Part shown: in pieces, positions 7,222 to 15,081 of the stretch
Layout: every line of letters starts with the position of its first letter
Position numbering within the stretch: the first letter of the stretch is position 1
Source: Vibrio quintilis
GTDB lineage: Bacteria; Pseudomonadota; Gammaproteobacteria; Enterobacterales; Vibrionaceae
Length of the DNA: 64,000 nucleotides
Assembly: GCF_024529975.1 (NCBI RefSeq)
Contig: NZ_AP024897.1
Span: 2,480,001 to 2,544,000 of the forward strand
Direction of reading: 5' to 3'
Made by a program: the position numbers and the translations under genes
Notes under the pieces: model-generated
The model's input: the letters and a program-made list of their open reading frames with translations, nothing else
Told to the model about the DNA's origin: nothing
The model's database searches: none

Positions 7222-7982
7222 CACAAATCAACCTTTGCCTGCCGGATCAGATAGGCCGGATTGTAATATTTATCCGCCAGCTGATACGGTGTTCTGTCCT
7301 GATATTCGATCACGGTTTTCTTTGCCGGCTGAATCTTGTCGAGCAGGGTCATGGTTTTCACCATGAGTGGCTGTTGGTCATCGGCTTCCGCCGTCCCCTT
7401 ACTGCTGAAGAATGCCTGTTTGGCCAGCTTCCCGGAACGTAAATACAGATCGGCTTTGAGCGGAAAATCATTTGCCTGATCCAGCCATAAAGTAATCCGT
7501 GCGTAGCTGGCACCTTTGGTTTTTGACACCAGTGCCAGCTGATTGGCTTTCACTGAGCGGCCATTGAGTGTCAGGGTTGCCGGACCGGTCAGGGTCGCTT
7601 GATAATCATCCCGCCAGCGCAGGGAAGAGATATCACCGACAGATGCTTCTCCCAGCAGTTTTTGCATCGGCGTGATCCGGATCGGACGGCGGCTTTTAGG
7701 CATCAGCAGCCAGTAGTTGTCTCCCAGCATCAGGAGTTTTTGTCCGGCTTCGGTTCTGGATTTAAACAGCACCAGCGACTGGCGATCCGGCCTTGCGTAC
7801 ACTTCGTAAAGATGGGTTTTATCCAGCACCTGATTTTTATACAGACGGACCACCGTCATCACCCTGGCGGAACCTTCCTGCAGACGATAATTGTCTGCGT
7901 GTCTGAGCATTTGATCTGTGGTTGCTGCCAGTGCCTGACAGGAAAGCAAACTGCTCAGCATTAATATCAATAACTTATACAT
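7221..7982 (-). CDS. LolA-like outer-membrane lipoprotein-sorting protein
   Basis: This 253-residue protein has a signal peptide (MYKLLILMLSSLLSCQALAA) and the repeated beta-strands of the LolA/LppX-like fold of outer membrane lipoprotein-sorting proteins. Examples are VVRLYKNQVLDKTHLYEVYAR, LMLGDNYWLLMPKSRRPIRI and ITLWLDQANDFPLKADLY. The family binds acyl chains in a hydrophobic half-barrel and ferries them across the periplasm. It is clearly not the canonical LolA partner of the lolCDE operon at 53-56 kb. It starts with an 8-bp overlap with the permease gene and a GGAGG ribosome site. Cargo is unknown. Confidence 0.85.
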   Translation of the reverse strand: MYKLLILMLSSLLSCQALAATTDQMLRHADNYRLQEGSARVMTVVRLYKNQVLDKTHLYEVYARPDRQSLVLFKSRTEAGQKLLMLGDNYWLLMPKSRRPIRITPMQKLLGEASVGDISSLRWRDDYQATLTGPATLTLNGRSVKANQLALVSKTKGASYARITLWLDQANDFPLKADLYLRSGKLAKQAFFSSKGTAEADDQQPLMVKTMTLLDKIQPAKKTVIEYQDRTPYQLADKYYNPAYLIRQAKVDL

Positions 7983-9234
7983 GAATCAGAGCCTCCGTAA
8001 TGGGTTTATTAACGCCTTTGCGGGCGGAAAGCCAGGCCGCGATCAGGCAGATCACAATAATCATGAGTGCCACCGTGCCAAACAGAGCCGGCGAAAAGTA
8101 GATATAGAGCGGATAACTTTCAGTCCGGCCCGGTGCGGGCGGCATCTGAATATCAGCCACCATCAGGATGGCGGATATCAGCCCGGAAAATGCACCGCCG
8201 ATCAGGCATCCAAGCACCGACATCAGCCCGGCTTCTTTGAGGAAGCCGCGAATAATTTCTCCCGGATAAGCGCCCAGTGCTGCCAGTGTTCCGATTTCAC
8301 GGGTTCTTTCAGTTACAGCCATGGTCATGGTGTTAAACAGTGCGACAAAGACCACCAGCGCCATCACGCCACCCATAATGGCAAATATCCGGTTATAGAG
8401 ATTTTTCACTTTCGCATAGAAAAACGCCCTCGCCTGCCACGGTGTCGTCACGACCGGCTGTACTAATTTCAACTTGCTCAGGCGCTGGTCGATCCGATGT
8501 TGTACCGCCGTGGTCTGATCGGTATCAAACAGATAAACAGACAGGGTGCTGACTTTATGCGTAACCAGTAAATCCTGAGCCGCACCGAGATGAAGATAGA
8601 GCTGCCGTTTATCCAGCTCAGGAATGCCGGTTGAGTAGATACCGTGTACTTTGAAATCAATCGCATTTAATGCGCCATCGGTTGTGGTACTGAGCAACGT
8701 GATCCAGTCACCCACAGAGACTTTGAGGTTCTTAGCCAGATCTTTCCCCAGCATGACTTCTGGCTCTCCGGGTTTAAAGCGCGGCGAGTTGGGATCAGAC
8801 AGTGTTTTGCCCTCAACGACATCAAGAAACGGCCCTTTCATATCAAATTCCTGTGAGTCCACGCCGATCCCCATAAATATGGTTGATTTATTACCGTTCG
8901 AAACCAGCCCGTTGAGCTCAATCCGCGGCAGAATACTGCGAATCTCCGGAGCTGAAATGAAATACTTCACCAGTTGCTGATAATCAGTCAGCCCGTTATC
9001 CAGCGGCAACTCTTCATCCATTTCGAAATATCCCGGCTGGCTTAAAGTAATATGTCCGGTGCTTCTTGCCGTCTGTTCTTTTAAGGACTGATAGGTGTAC
9101 AAACCAAAACCACCGGTACTGCACAGCGCAAATACCGCAATCGAAATAATCATCACCGAAAGCGTGGAACGGCGTCCGTTCCGGTGAAGGTTCAGCCATG
9201 CTTTCCTGACTTCATCTGAAATTAGCCTGCCCAT
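7975..9234 (-). CDS. MacB/FtsX-type ABC transporter permease
   Basis: This is a type VII (MacB/LolCE-like) ABC permease of 419 residues. TM1 lies near the N-terminus (VMIISIAVFALCSTGGFGLY), followed by a periplasmic domain of about 210 residues (MacB_PCD-like, with FLDVVEGKTL and LGKDLAKNLKVSVGDWITL). Three C-terminal membrane segments include the FtsX signature (MTMAVTERTREIGTLAALGAYPGEI). The ATG at 9234 is chosen because AGGAGG lies seven bases upstream; an upstream in-frame ATG at 9258 lacks such a site. It overlaps the ATPase gene by 13 bp. As a mechanotransmission transporter it probably extracts or pushes a ligand from the inner membrane or periplasm. Confidence 0.9.
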   Translation of the reverse strand: MGRLISDEVRKAWLNLHRNGRRSTLSVMIISIAVFALCSTGGFGLYTYQSLKEQTARSTGHITLSQPGYFEMDEELPLDNGLTDYQQLVKYFISAPEIRSILPRIELNGLVSNGNKSTIFMGIGVDSQEFDMKGPFLDVVEGKTLSDPNSPRFKPGEPEVMLGKDLAKNLKVSVGDWITLLSTTTDGALNAIDFKVHGIYSTGIPELDKRQLYLHLGAAQDLLVTHKVSTLSVYLFDTDQTTAVQHRIDQRLSKLKLVQPVVTTPWQARAFFYAKVKNLYNRIFAIMGGVMALVVFVALFNTMTMAVTERTREIGTLAALGAYPGEIIRGFLKEAGLMSVLGCLIGGAFSGLISAILMVADIQMPPAPGRTESYPLYIYFSPALFGTVALMIIVICLIAAWLSARKGVNKPITEALIHV

Positions 9235-9905
9235 CTGATTTCCTCCTGTGAAATACACCCATCGATCAAATTGATACTCCGGTCACACTGCCCCGCCATT
9301 CTCGGGTCGTGAGTCGCAATCACAAACGTGGTACCCATTTCATGGCCCAGCGCTTTCATCAGTTGAATGACCAGATGAGCGGTCTGACTGTCGAGACTCG
9401 CAGTTGGTTCATCAGCAATCACCAGCTGCGGCTGATGAATCAGGGCTCTGGCAATCGCCACCCGTTGCTGCTGTCCGCCAGACAGACGATCAGGCCGGTG
9501 ATCATAAAAATCTTCCAGTCCGACCTTTTGCAACATCTGCCGGGCTTTGTCCTGTTGTGTCTTCGTATCAAATCCGTTCAGCATCAGCGGATAGGCCACG
9601 TTTTCTGTCGCTGTAAGCACCGGGATCAGGTTAAAGCGCTGGAAGACAAAACCGAGCGTTGAGCGCCGCAGTGCAGCGGCTTCTCTTGAGTGTTGCGGGT
9701 AAGGTTGTCCATCCATCAGCACCTGCCCCTGATAAGCCATATCCAGCATGCCGAGAATATTAAGTAAAGTACTTTTTCCGGAACCGGACGGGCCACACAA
9801 AGCGACCATTTCTCCTTTCCGGACCTGACCATCAACACCATTCAGTGCATGGACGGACTGCTCGCCCAGTTGGTATTGTTTGGTAATATTTGAAAATGCC
9901 AGCAT
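9222..9905 (-). CDS. MacB/LolD-type ABC transporter ATP-binding protein
   Basis: This 227-residue ATPase has Walker A GPSGSGKST (about 39-47), Q-loop FQRFNLIP, signature [15 protein letters not shown], Walker B LVIADEPTASLD and the switch histidine in ATHD. The sequence falls in the LolD/MacB/FtsE group. It should dimerise and power the FtsX-type permease encoded next. An AAGGAGG ribosome site lies just before the ATG. The gene follows the periplasmic helical protein gene by nine bases, within one transcription unit. The protein is distinct from canonical LolD at 54465-55151. Confidence 0.93.
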   Translation of the reverse strand: MLAFSNITKQYQLGEQSVHALNGVDGQVRKGEMVALCGPSGSGKSTLLNILGMLDMAYQGQVLMDGQPYPQHSREAAALRRSTLGFVFQRFNLIPVLTATENVAYPLMLNGFDTKTQQDKARQMLQKVGLEDFYDHRPDRLSGGQQQRVAIARALIHQPQLVIADEPTASLDSQTAHLVIQLMKALGHEMGTTFVIATHDPRMAGQCDRSINLIDGCISQEEIRWAG

Positions 9906-9914
9906 AAGACCTCC

Positions 9915-10577
9915 TTATTGCCAAACGGCATGTTCGATGAGTCCTCTGACTTCTTTCACGGCCTTTGCATCAGGCTGAACCGACTGCATCTGCGCCATCC
10001 ACTGCATTGCCTGTGTCTTGTCATGATTGCGGATCGAGGCTTCCACCGCTTTGTGATAAATCCATCCGCTTCGCTGCAACGGCTGAGCCTGAAAAGATGG
10101 ACTTTGCAGGAGCTGAAGGTAAAGGTCATACCCACGGTCAAACTGATTAAACATATCCGGGAGGGATGTATATGTTGCAGCCGCAATCGCCCTGGCTAAT
10201 ACTGAAACCGGTAAACCTTGCCGGACGGGTTGCGTTGAGGCTGGTGTTTGCTCACCGGGCAGTAATCCCAATCCTTTGGCAATGGTTGAAATGCCTCTTT
10301 CGGCATACTTCATTTTATTCCAGGGTAGCCAGGCATCACGTGCTTCAAGGGTCTGAGCGCTCCCCAGATAAATCAGGCTAAGTGCATCGGCGCCATCCCG
10401 GTCAATCTGATCATTGAGTTTGTCAATCACCACACTGATATCGCCTGAATTTCCTTTCGCTATCTGGTTATATTGATGGATGAGCTGCTCATCCGGCATT
10501 GCTGCCACCGACACAGATGCCAGCAGCAGGTACAACCCGGTTAGCCCGGAAGGCAGAAATTTGAAATGTTTCATCAT
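9915..10577 (-). CDS. Periplasmic helical protein, first gene of the ABC operon
   Basis: This 220-residue protein has a signal peptide (LPSGLTGLYLLLASVSVAAM) and a wholly helical, TPR-like mature chain (LIYLGSAQTLEARD, YDLYLQLLQSPSF, RNHDKTQAMQWMAQMQS). No exact TPR consensus or cysteine lipobox is seen. It leads the operon and lies nine bases before the ATPase gene, so it is probably a periplasmic adaptor or cargo-handling partner of the transporter. Two consecutive ATG codons (10577, 10574) are possible starts. I do not recognise the family; function is unknown. Confidence 0.7.
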   Translation of the reverse strand: MMKHFKFLPSGLTGLYLLLASVSVAAMPDEQLIHQYNQIAKGNSGDISVVIDKLNDQIDRDGADALSLIYLGSAQTLEARDAWLPWNKMKYAERGISTIAKGLGLLPGEQTPASTQPVRQGLPVSVLARAIAAATYTSLPDMFNQFDRGYDLYLQLLQSPSFQAQPLQRSGWIYHKAVEASIRNHDKTQAMQWMAQMQSVQPDAKAVKEVRGLIEHAVWQ

Positions 10578-10634
10578 CTGTTTCTCATCAAAGTTGATTG
10601 ATGATGACAGTCTATGACGCTTTAGATGATCTGG

Positions 10635-10651
10635 CTGGTCGATCTGACCAG
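10635..10651. promoter_or_regulatory. Candidate operator upstream of the ABC operon
   Basis: CTGGTC (10635-10640) and GACCAG (10646-10651) form a 6-bp palindrome with a 5-bp spacer, 58 bp upstream of the first ATG of the seven-gene operon, where its promoter should lie. The binding protein is unknown and the match could be chance. Confidence 0.3.
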
Positions 10652-10738
10652 TGGTGGTTTTTGCTGGATGAAATGAAAAAAGACGGCGTGAACGGCAATG
10701 GAATGAAAATCAGGAAATCAGGAAAGCTGCGCAGAAAA

Positions 10739-10795
10739 GAAAGAACCCTTTCCAAAAACAGTATCACTTATGCTGCCTTTGCAAAGGGTTCTTTC
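10739..10795 (-). promoter_or_regulatory. arfA stop-codon hairpin (terminator or RNase III site)
   Basis: GAAAGAACCCTTT (10739-10751) and AAAGGGTTCTTTC (10783-10795) form a perfect 13-bp stem. In the arfA mRNA the first arm encodes residues near the C-terminus, the loop holds the TAA (10768-10770), and the second arm is followed by a T-rich stretch. Cleavage or termination in this structure would give mRNA without a stop codon, the known arfA control logic in E. coli. Confidence 0.75.
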
Positions 10796-10974
10796 CCCCG
10801 GTGTTTTGCCTTCCGCTGAAAACTGCCCTTCCCTTTTTTCGCTTTGACGACTCTGGTCTTAAACAGTGGGCTTGTCACCAGCGCATGAAGCGCATTATGT
10901 TTGATGTCTCCCCGGCCCGATTCATATTCGGGGGGAAATTCAGACACAATTGTCCGTTTTGTTTTCTTTCCCAT
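10768..10974 (-). CDS. arfA: Alternative ribosome-rescue factor ArfA
   Basis: This 68-residue protein carries the ArfA signature: GRGDIKHNALHALVTSPLFKTR (about 20-41) followed by the basic VVKAKKGKGSFQRKAKHRGK tail that occupies the empty mRNA channel. ArfA recruits release factor 2 to ribosomes stalled on mRNA lacking a stop codon, backing up tmRNA. The stop codon lies in the loop of a 13-bp hairpin, so the message is probably often truncated and the protein tagged and degraded when tmRNA works. The N-terminal MGKKTKRTIVSEFPPEYES extension is longer than in E. coli. Neighbours do not share its pathway. Confidence 0.9.
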   Translation of the reverse strand: MGKKTKRTIVSEFPPEYESGRGDIKHNALHALVTSPLFKTRVVKAKKGKGSFQRKAKHRGKEPFAKAA

Positions 10975-11025
10975 TTTCTATCACTCTCAATATTAATGCA
11001 TCAACTGAAGATTCATTTTCTTCAT

Positions 11026-11043
11026 CAGGGTCTGTTGACCCTG
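11026..11043. repeat. GGGTC-N4-GACCC palindrome, copy 2
   Basis: CAGGGTC-TGTT-GACCCTG, preceded about 20 bp earlier by TCAACTGA, a word also found before copy 3. It lies upstream of arfA. Confidence 0.6.
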
Positions 11044-11096
11044 GAAGTCACTACCTATTATTCGTTTATTTTCTGTGCTGTCAACTGATGACGTCC

Positions 11097-11116
11097 CCAG
11101 GGTCAGCAGACCCTGG
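11097..11116. repeat. GGGTC-N4-GACCC palindrome, copy 3
   Basis: CCAGGGTC-AGCA-GACCCTGG followed by CTAT. The 3' flank matches that of copy 1. It lies 25 bp after the alaE stop and may also help end alaE transcription. Confidence 0.6.
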
Positions 11117-11140
11117 CTATATTAAATATTCACGATAAAC

Positions 11141-11578
11141 TCAGGCGTAGTATCCCGGCACCCGGAACCAGCGGCGGCAAATATCTAAAAAGTGACCATA
11201 GACGACACCCAAGCCACAGGAAATCAGGATATTACTGGTGACAGCAGTAATAATTTGCTCTGTCGTGGCACCGACGCTCCACAGAATACCGGCATACACC
11301 GGTGACTGAAATGACACATACGCCATCAAATCACAAACATTTCTGATCAACGGATTATCGCCAAAACGCCGGCCTAAGCGCAAAAACGCATCGCGGTAAA
11401 AACCATATGGCAATGCAATCACGATATTCACCGGAATCGAAAGGAGCCTGGACGCGAGGGACTGCTCCAGAGTCATTTCTGAAATAAACACCTCAATGCA
11501 CATTCCCGTAATAAAACAGAAAACAACCATCGCAAAAGTATCCGCGGCTGCGTGACGAATACCAAAAGGTGCATTCAT
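11141..11578 (-). CDS. alaE: L-alanine exporter AlaE
   Basis: This 145-residue inner-membrane protein matches AlaE (YgaW) in length and sequence, with [40 protein letters not shown] and [16 protein letters not shown]. It has about four transmembrane segments and exports excess L-alanine using the proton gradient. It is a single-gene unit between arfA and the YgfB-family gene. The 290 bp upstream are AT-rich and hold no recognised operator. Confidence 0.93.
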   Translation of the reverse strand: MNAPFGIRHAAADTFAMVVFCFITGMCIEVFISEMTLEQSLASRLLSIPVNIVIALPYGFYRDAFLRLGRRFGDNPLIRNVCDLMAYVSFQSPVYAGILWSVGATTEQIITAVTSNILISCGLGVVYGHFLDICRRWFRVPGYYA

Positions 11579-11869
11579 TTTTCTCTCCTATACATTCAAC
11601 AAAACAACACCAGATTTTGGCGCTATTAAAACATACAATATAAAGAATTAATTACTATATTTTAAAAACAAATCCAGTTTAAATAACCAATAAATTAACA
11701 CAAAAACAGAATAATAATCTTTAGATCTAAAAACATTATGGCTGTAAGTATTTATTATGTAAAACCAGTGACATATAGTTTGTTATGATGTAAAAACTCG
11801 CCAGCAGCCTGAATTTCGCATACCATGAATAACAAGTTTTTTGATGATTTTTGATGAGAAGGCATTCCA

Positions 11870-12442
11870 TTGACACTAAATGAACTGATAACCCGGACTG
11901 AACAACCTGAACAACTATTTACAGAAGCCCAAACGCGGGGATTTATTACCGCGCTGGCAGCGTCACCTTATTTGATCGCTCCGGAAGAATGGATTTCCTT
12001 TTTGTGGGGCGGTGCTGAGATTGCGCCTTTTTCTCAGGCTTCTGATTTAGAGTCATATTGCGAAACCGTGGTACAACTCTGGAATCAAACTCATGAAGCA
12101 CTGCTGAGCGGAAGCTGGCACTGGCCTGAAAATTATGAGACTGATGATGAATTGATCGTCAATCAAAATGTCCGTGATTTGTGCGAAGGGATTCTTCAGG
12201 GTTGGCAGCTGACTAAAGATGACTGGGAAAACCTGATGCCCGAAGACAGTGAAAATGGTGCATTGCTCGGTGGCGTTTTACTGGCTGTCAGTATGCTTTA
12301 TGATCCGGACACCTCGCTCGCCACATTACAGGATGCCGGTGCTGAAGGGCTGGAACAATTTGAAGAAATATATGAGGCACTGCCAGCGATGCTTGCCGGA
12401 CTGGCTCAACGTGGGCAGGCACTGGCCGAAGCGCAGAAGTAA
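11870..12442 (+). CDS. UPF0149 (YgfB/YecA-like) family protein
   Basis: This 190-residue acidic protein fits the UPF0149 family: RGFITALAASPYLIAPEEWISFLWGG, then GILQGWQLTKDDW, and a helical C-terminus without the zinc SEC-C tail. The start is TTG at 11870, supported by GAAGG eight bases upstream and by the family N-terminus; no ATG fits. Family members are small, all-helical proteins; E. coli YgfB has been linked to expression control, but a role here is unknown. Transcribed alone, convergent with nadA. Confidence 0.85.
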   Translation: MTLNELITRTEQPEQLFTEAQTRGFITALAASPYLIAPEEWISFLWGGAEIAPFSQASDLESYCETVVQLWNQTHEALLSGSWHWPENYETDDELIVNQNVRDLCEGILQGWQLTKDDWENLMPEDSENGALLGGVLLAVSMLYDPDTSLATLQDAGAEGLEQFEEIYEALPAMLAGLAQRGQALAEAQK

Positions 12443-12490
12443 CCCACTGGTTTGTACAATAATCCGGATGTAAAAATAGTCCGAATGTAA

Positions 12491-12515
12491 AAAGGGAAGA
12501 CCCAGCCTTCCCTTT
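12491..12515 (-). terminator. Terminator of nadA
   Basis: AAAGGGAAG (12491-12499) pairs with CTTCCCTTT (12507-12515). On the minus strand five T follow the stem, 36 bp past the nadA stop. It may also slow readthrough from the convergent UPF0149 gene. Confidence 0.75.
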
Positions 12516-12550
12516 ATGTCATCTGAAATACTTGCTTCGTATGTCTGCAA

Positions 12551-13594
12551 CTAAGAATTCATCTGCGCTGCAAAATCCAGCATTCGGTTAAGTGAAACCA
12601 GTGCTTTATCACGAATTTCATCATCAACGAATATTTCGTGCTGCTCGCCACCTTCTCGTAAAGCCAGCTCGATTTCTTTCAGTCCGTTCATTGCCATCCA
12701 CGGACAGTGGGCACAACTCCGACAGGTCGCACCAGCACCAGCAGTAGGCGCTTCAAACAACGCTTTGTCCGGTACCATTTGCTGCATCTTATAAAAAATA
12801 CCCCGATCAGTGGCGACTATCATTTGCTTGTGTGGCAGTGATTTTGCCGCTTTAATTAACTGACTGGTCGACCCCACAGCATCAGCCAGTGCAACAACGC
12901 TGGAGGGAGATTCCGGGTGAACCAGCACTGCGGCCTCAGGGTACATTGCTTTCATTTTTTTCAGCGCATCCGCCGAAAACTCATCATGTACAACACACTC
13001 GCCATTCCACAGCAACATGTCTGCACCGGTTTGCTTTTCTATATACGAGCCAAGGTGTCTGTCTGGCCCCCAAATGATTTTCTTATCCTGACTGTCGAGG
13101 TGTTCAACAATATCCAGCGCAATACTGGAAGTAACAACCCAATCTGCTCTTGCTTTAACAGCGGCAGACGTATTTGCATAGACAACAACGGTATGATCAG
13201 GATGTGCATCACAAAAGGCGGTAAACTTATCAGCCGGACAGCCTAAATCCAGAGAACATTCAGCTTCAAGTGTCGGCATGAGAATTCGCTTCTCCGGAGT
13301 CAGAATCTTCGCTGATTCTCCCATAAAGCGGACCCCGGCGATCACCAGCGTTGTCGCCGGGTGACGATTGCCAAACTTGGCCATCTCAAGTGAGTCTCCG
13401 ACAAAACCGCCACTCTCTTCAGCCAGTGCCTGAATTTCCGGATCTGTATAATAGTGTGCAATTAATACAGCGTTCTGTTCAGCTAACAAGGTTTTAATCT
13501 TGCCGACATAATCTTGTTTTTCTTGTTCTGAAAGCGGAACAGGTTTTGGAGGGAAAGGGTATACAGTATCTATTTTATCTAATATGTGGCTCAT
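12551..13594 (-). CDS. nadA: Quinolinate synthase A
   Basis: NadA condenses iminoaspartate with dihydroxyacetone phosphate to quinolinate in de novo NAD synthesis. The 347 residues show the three-fold NadA repeat. The [4Fe-4S] ligands are visible in [21 protein letters not shown] and [10 protein letters not shown]. Active-site motifs include [11 protein letters not shown] and VHPESP. Length and motifs match the gamma-proteobacterial enzyme. It is transcribed with the tol-pal strand but is separated from cpoB by a terminator, so it is probably an independent unit. Confidence 0.97.
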   Translation of the reverse strand: MSHILDKIDTVYPFPPKPVPLSEQEKQDYVGKIKTLLAEQNAVLIAHYYTDPEIQALAEESGGFVGDSLEMAKFGNRHPATTLVIAGVRFMGESAKILTPEKRILMPTLEAECSLDLGCPADKFTAFCDAHPDHTVVVYANTSAAVKARADWVVTSSIALDIVEHLDSQDKKIIWGPDRHLGSYIEKQTGADMLLWNGECVVHDEFSADALKKMKAMYPEAAVLVHPESPSSVVALADAVGSTSQLIKAAKSLPHKQMIVATDRGIFYKMQQMVPDKALFEAPTAGAGATCRSCAHCPWMAMNGLKEIELALREGGEQHEIFVDDEIRDKALVSLNRMLDFAAQMNS

Positions 13595-13666
13595 TGCTCT
13601 TGCCCACGCGGCTTTAAATAATCAGAGCATTTTACACTTCAGTTATACAGAGTCAAAACAGAGTTG

Positions 13667-13703
13667 CGTGCAAAACAAAGAAGAACCACAGTCGTGGTTC
13701 TTC
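13667..13703 (-). terminator. Terminator of the tol-pal operon
   Basis: GAAGAACCAC (13680-13689) pairs with GTGGTTCTTC (13694-13703) around a 4-base loop. On the minus strand a T-rich run follows. It lies just after the cpoB stop codon. Confidence 0.85.
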
Positions 13704-13719
13704 AGGGGAAATTACAGGA

Positions 13720-14478
13720 TTAATGAATCAAACTCCGGGCCGCTGATTTTGCTGATGCGCTATCCGGATACTCTTTCATCACCTGCTGATAATATTTATT
13801 TGCCAACTGTTTATTTTTACGGCGTTTTTCAATATCACCAAGTTTCACCAGTGCATCAGGACGTTTATTTGATTCTTTGTATGTCAATACAGCCTTAAAG
13901 TTTTCCTCAGCTTTTTTATCCTGCTTTTTAGCAAAATACAGCTGACCTAACCAATAATGCGCATTCGGCGCAAAATTAGATTTAGGGAAATCTTTTTGAA
14001 ACTGATTAAACGCATTGATAGCACCGGCATAGTCACGTTTCTTTAAAATCAAATCAACAGCATCCTGATAAGCCTGCTGTTCACTGACGTTATTACTGAA
14101 AGTGCCTTCGGGTTGTTGTTCTTGCGTTTCAGATGGTTTGTCTGCTGGTTTGCCTGCCTGGCTTCTGAGCCGATCCATCTCAATAAACAGTTCTCTTTGT
14201 CTCTGAACCATTTGCTGCATTTCGTGACTGTTTTTCTCAACAATACCGCGCAGTTGCTGAATTTCATCAGCCATGTCATCGAGCTGCTGCTGCATTTGCA
14301 GCTGCACTTCATTGCGGTTTTGTAACAGACGTTCTAATTGCTGAACTTTCGATGCAGTCGAAGAACCAGAGATTGAATTAAGATCGGAGACAGGAGCAGG
14401 AGACGGTGCAGCAAGCACGACACCTGCTGCACTACTTAACAGAACCAACCCGACAAGTCGTCGTAGGTTACCGAACAT
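13720..14478 (-). CDS. cpoB: Cell division coordinator CpoB (YbgF)
   Basis: This 252-residue periplasmic protein has a signal peptide (LVGLVLLSSAAGVVLAA) and a Gln-rich trimeric coiled coil (about 45-105, LEQLLQNRNEVQLQMQQQL-like heptads). Three TPR-like repeats follow (AYQDAVDLILKKRDYAGAI, NAHYWLGQLYFAKKQ, DALVKLGDIEKRRKN). CpoB couples PBP1B-driven septal peptidoglycan synthesis with Tol-Pal constriction. It is the last gene of the operon, 22 bp after pal and just before the terminator. Confidence 0.95.
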   Translation of the reverse strand: MFGNLRRLVGLVLLSSAAGVVLAAPSPAPVSDLNSISGSSTASKVQQLERLLQNRNEVQLQMQQQLDDMADEIQQLRGIVEKNSHEMQQMVQRQRELFIEMDRLRSQAGKPADKPSETQEQQPEGTFSNNVSEQQAYQDAVDLILKKRDYAGAINAFNQFQKDFPKSNFAPNAHYWLGQLYFAKKQDKKAEENFKAVLTYKESNKRPDALVKLGDIEKRRKNKQLANKYYQQVMKEYPDSASAKSAARSLIH

Positions 14479-14500
14479 ATTTGAATGTCTCTAAAATAAA

Positions 14501-15046
14501 TTAGTAAACAATCACTGAACGACGGTTTTTCGCATATGCTGCTTCGTTATGACCGCGTACCAGTGGTTTTTCTTCACCGTAGCTGACAATTGACATTTGA
14601 TCAGCCTGTACACCTAATGCCTGAAGGTATTTTGCAACCGCTTCAGCACGACGTTCGCCAAGTGCGATATTGTATTCCGGTGTACCACGCTCATCGGCGT
14701 GACCTTCGATTGTTACTTTCATATTCGGACGCTGACTCAGATATGCCGCGTGTGCAGCTAACATATCTTTGTAGTCAGACGAAATCGTTGAATTATCAAA
14801 TGCAAAATATACTGTTTGATCCCGAAGAACTTTATCTTTCAGTTCTTGTTCTGACAATTGACCATTATCAGTAACAGGAGAAACAACTGTTGTATCTGTC
14901 ATATTTTCAGAACCAGTTGATGTCGTCGTCTGGTTTGTTGTTTCATTACCTGAGGCATCTACTGCTTTGTCGTTAGAACTACATGCAGTCACTGCTAATA
15001 CGGGTAACGCAATCAATAGCCCTTTAAGAACTTTGTTAAGTTGCAT
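14501..15046 (-). CDS. pal: Peptidoglycan-associated lipoprotein Pal
   Basis: This 181-residue lipoprotein has the lipobox LAVTAC, so acylation is expected at Cys22. A Thr/Ser/Asn-rich linker follows, then an OmpA-like peptidoglycan-binding domain (about 75-181) with [20 protein letters not shown] and [10 protein letters not shown]. Pal anchors the outer membrane to peptidoglycan and interacts with TolB. An AAGGA ribosome site precedes the ATG. The residue after the lipid cysteine is Ser, so outer-membrane sorting by Lol is expected. Confidence 0.97.
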   Translation of the reverse strand: MQLNKVLKGLLIALPVLAVTACSSNDKAVDASGNETTNQTTTSTGSENMTDTTVVSPVTDNGQLSEQELKDKVLRDQTVYFAFDNSTISSDYKDMLAAHAAYLSQRPNMKVTIEGHADERGTPEYNIALGERRAEAVAKYLQALGVQADQMSIVSYGEEKPLVRGHNEAAYAKNRRSVIVY

Positions 15047-15081
15047 CTTCGTTTTCCTTTAATTTATTAATCATGACTCAT

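Noticed and set aside
10598..10819. 73-codon plus-strand frame opposite the arfA end
   Set aside because: It overlaps the arfA hairpin and coding region antisense, and the sequence looks random; the presence of arfA explains the region.
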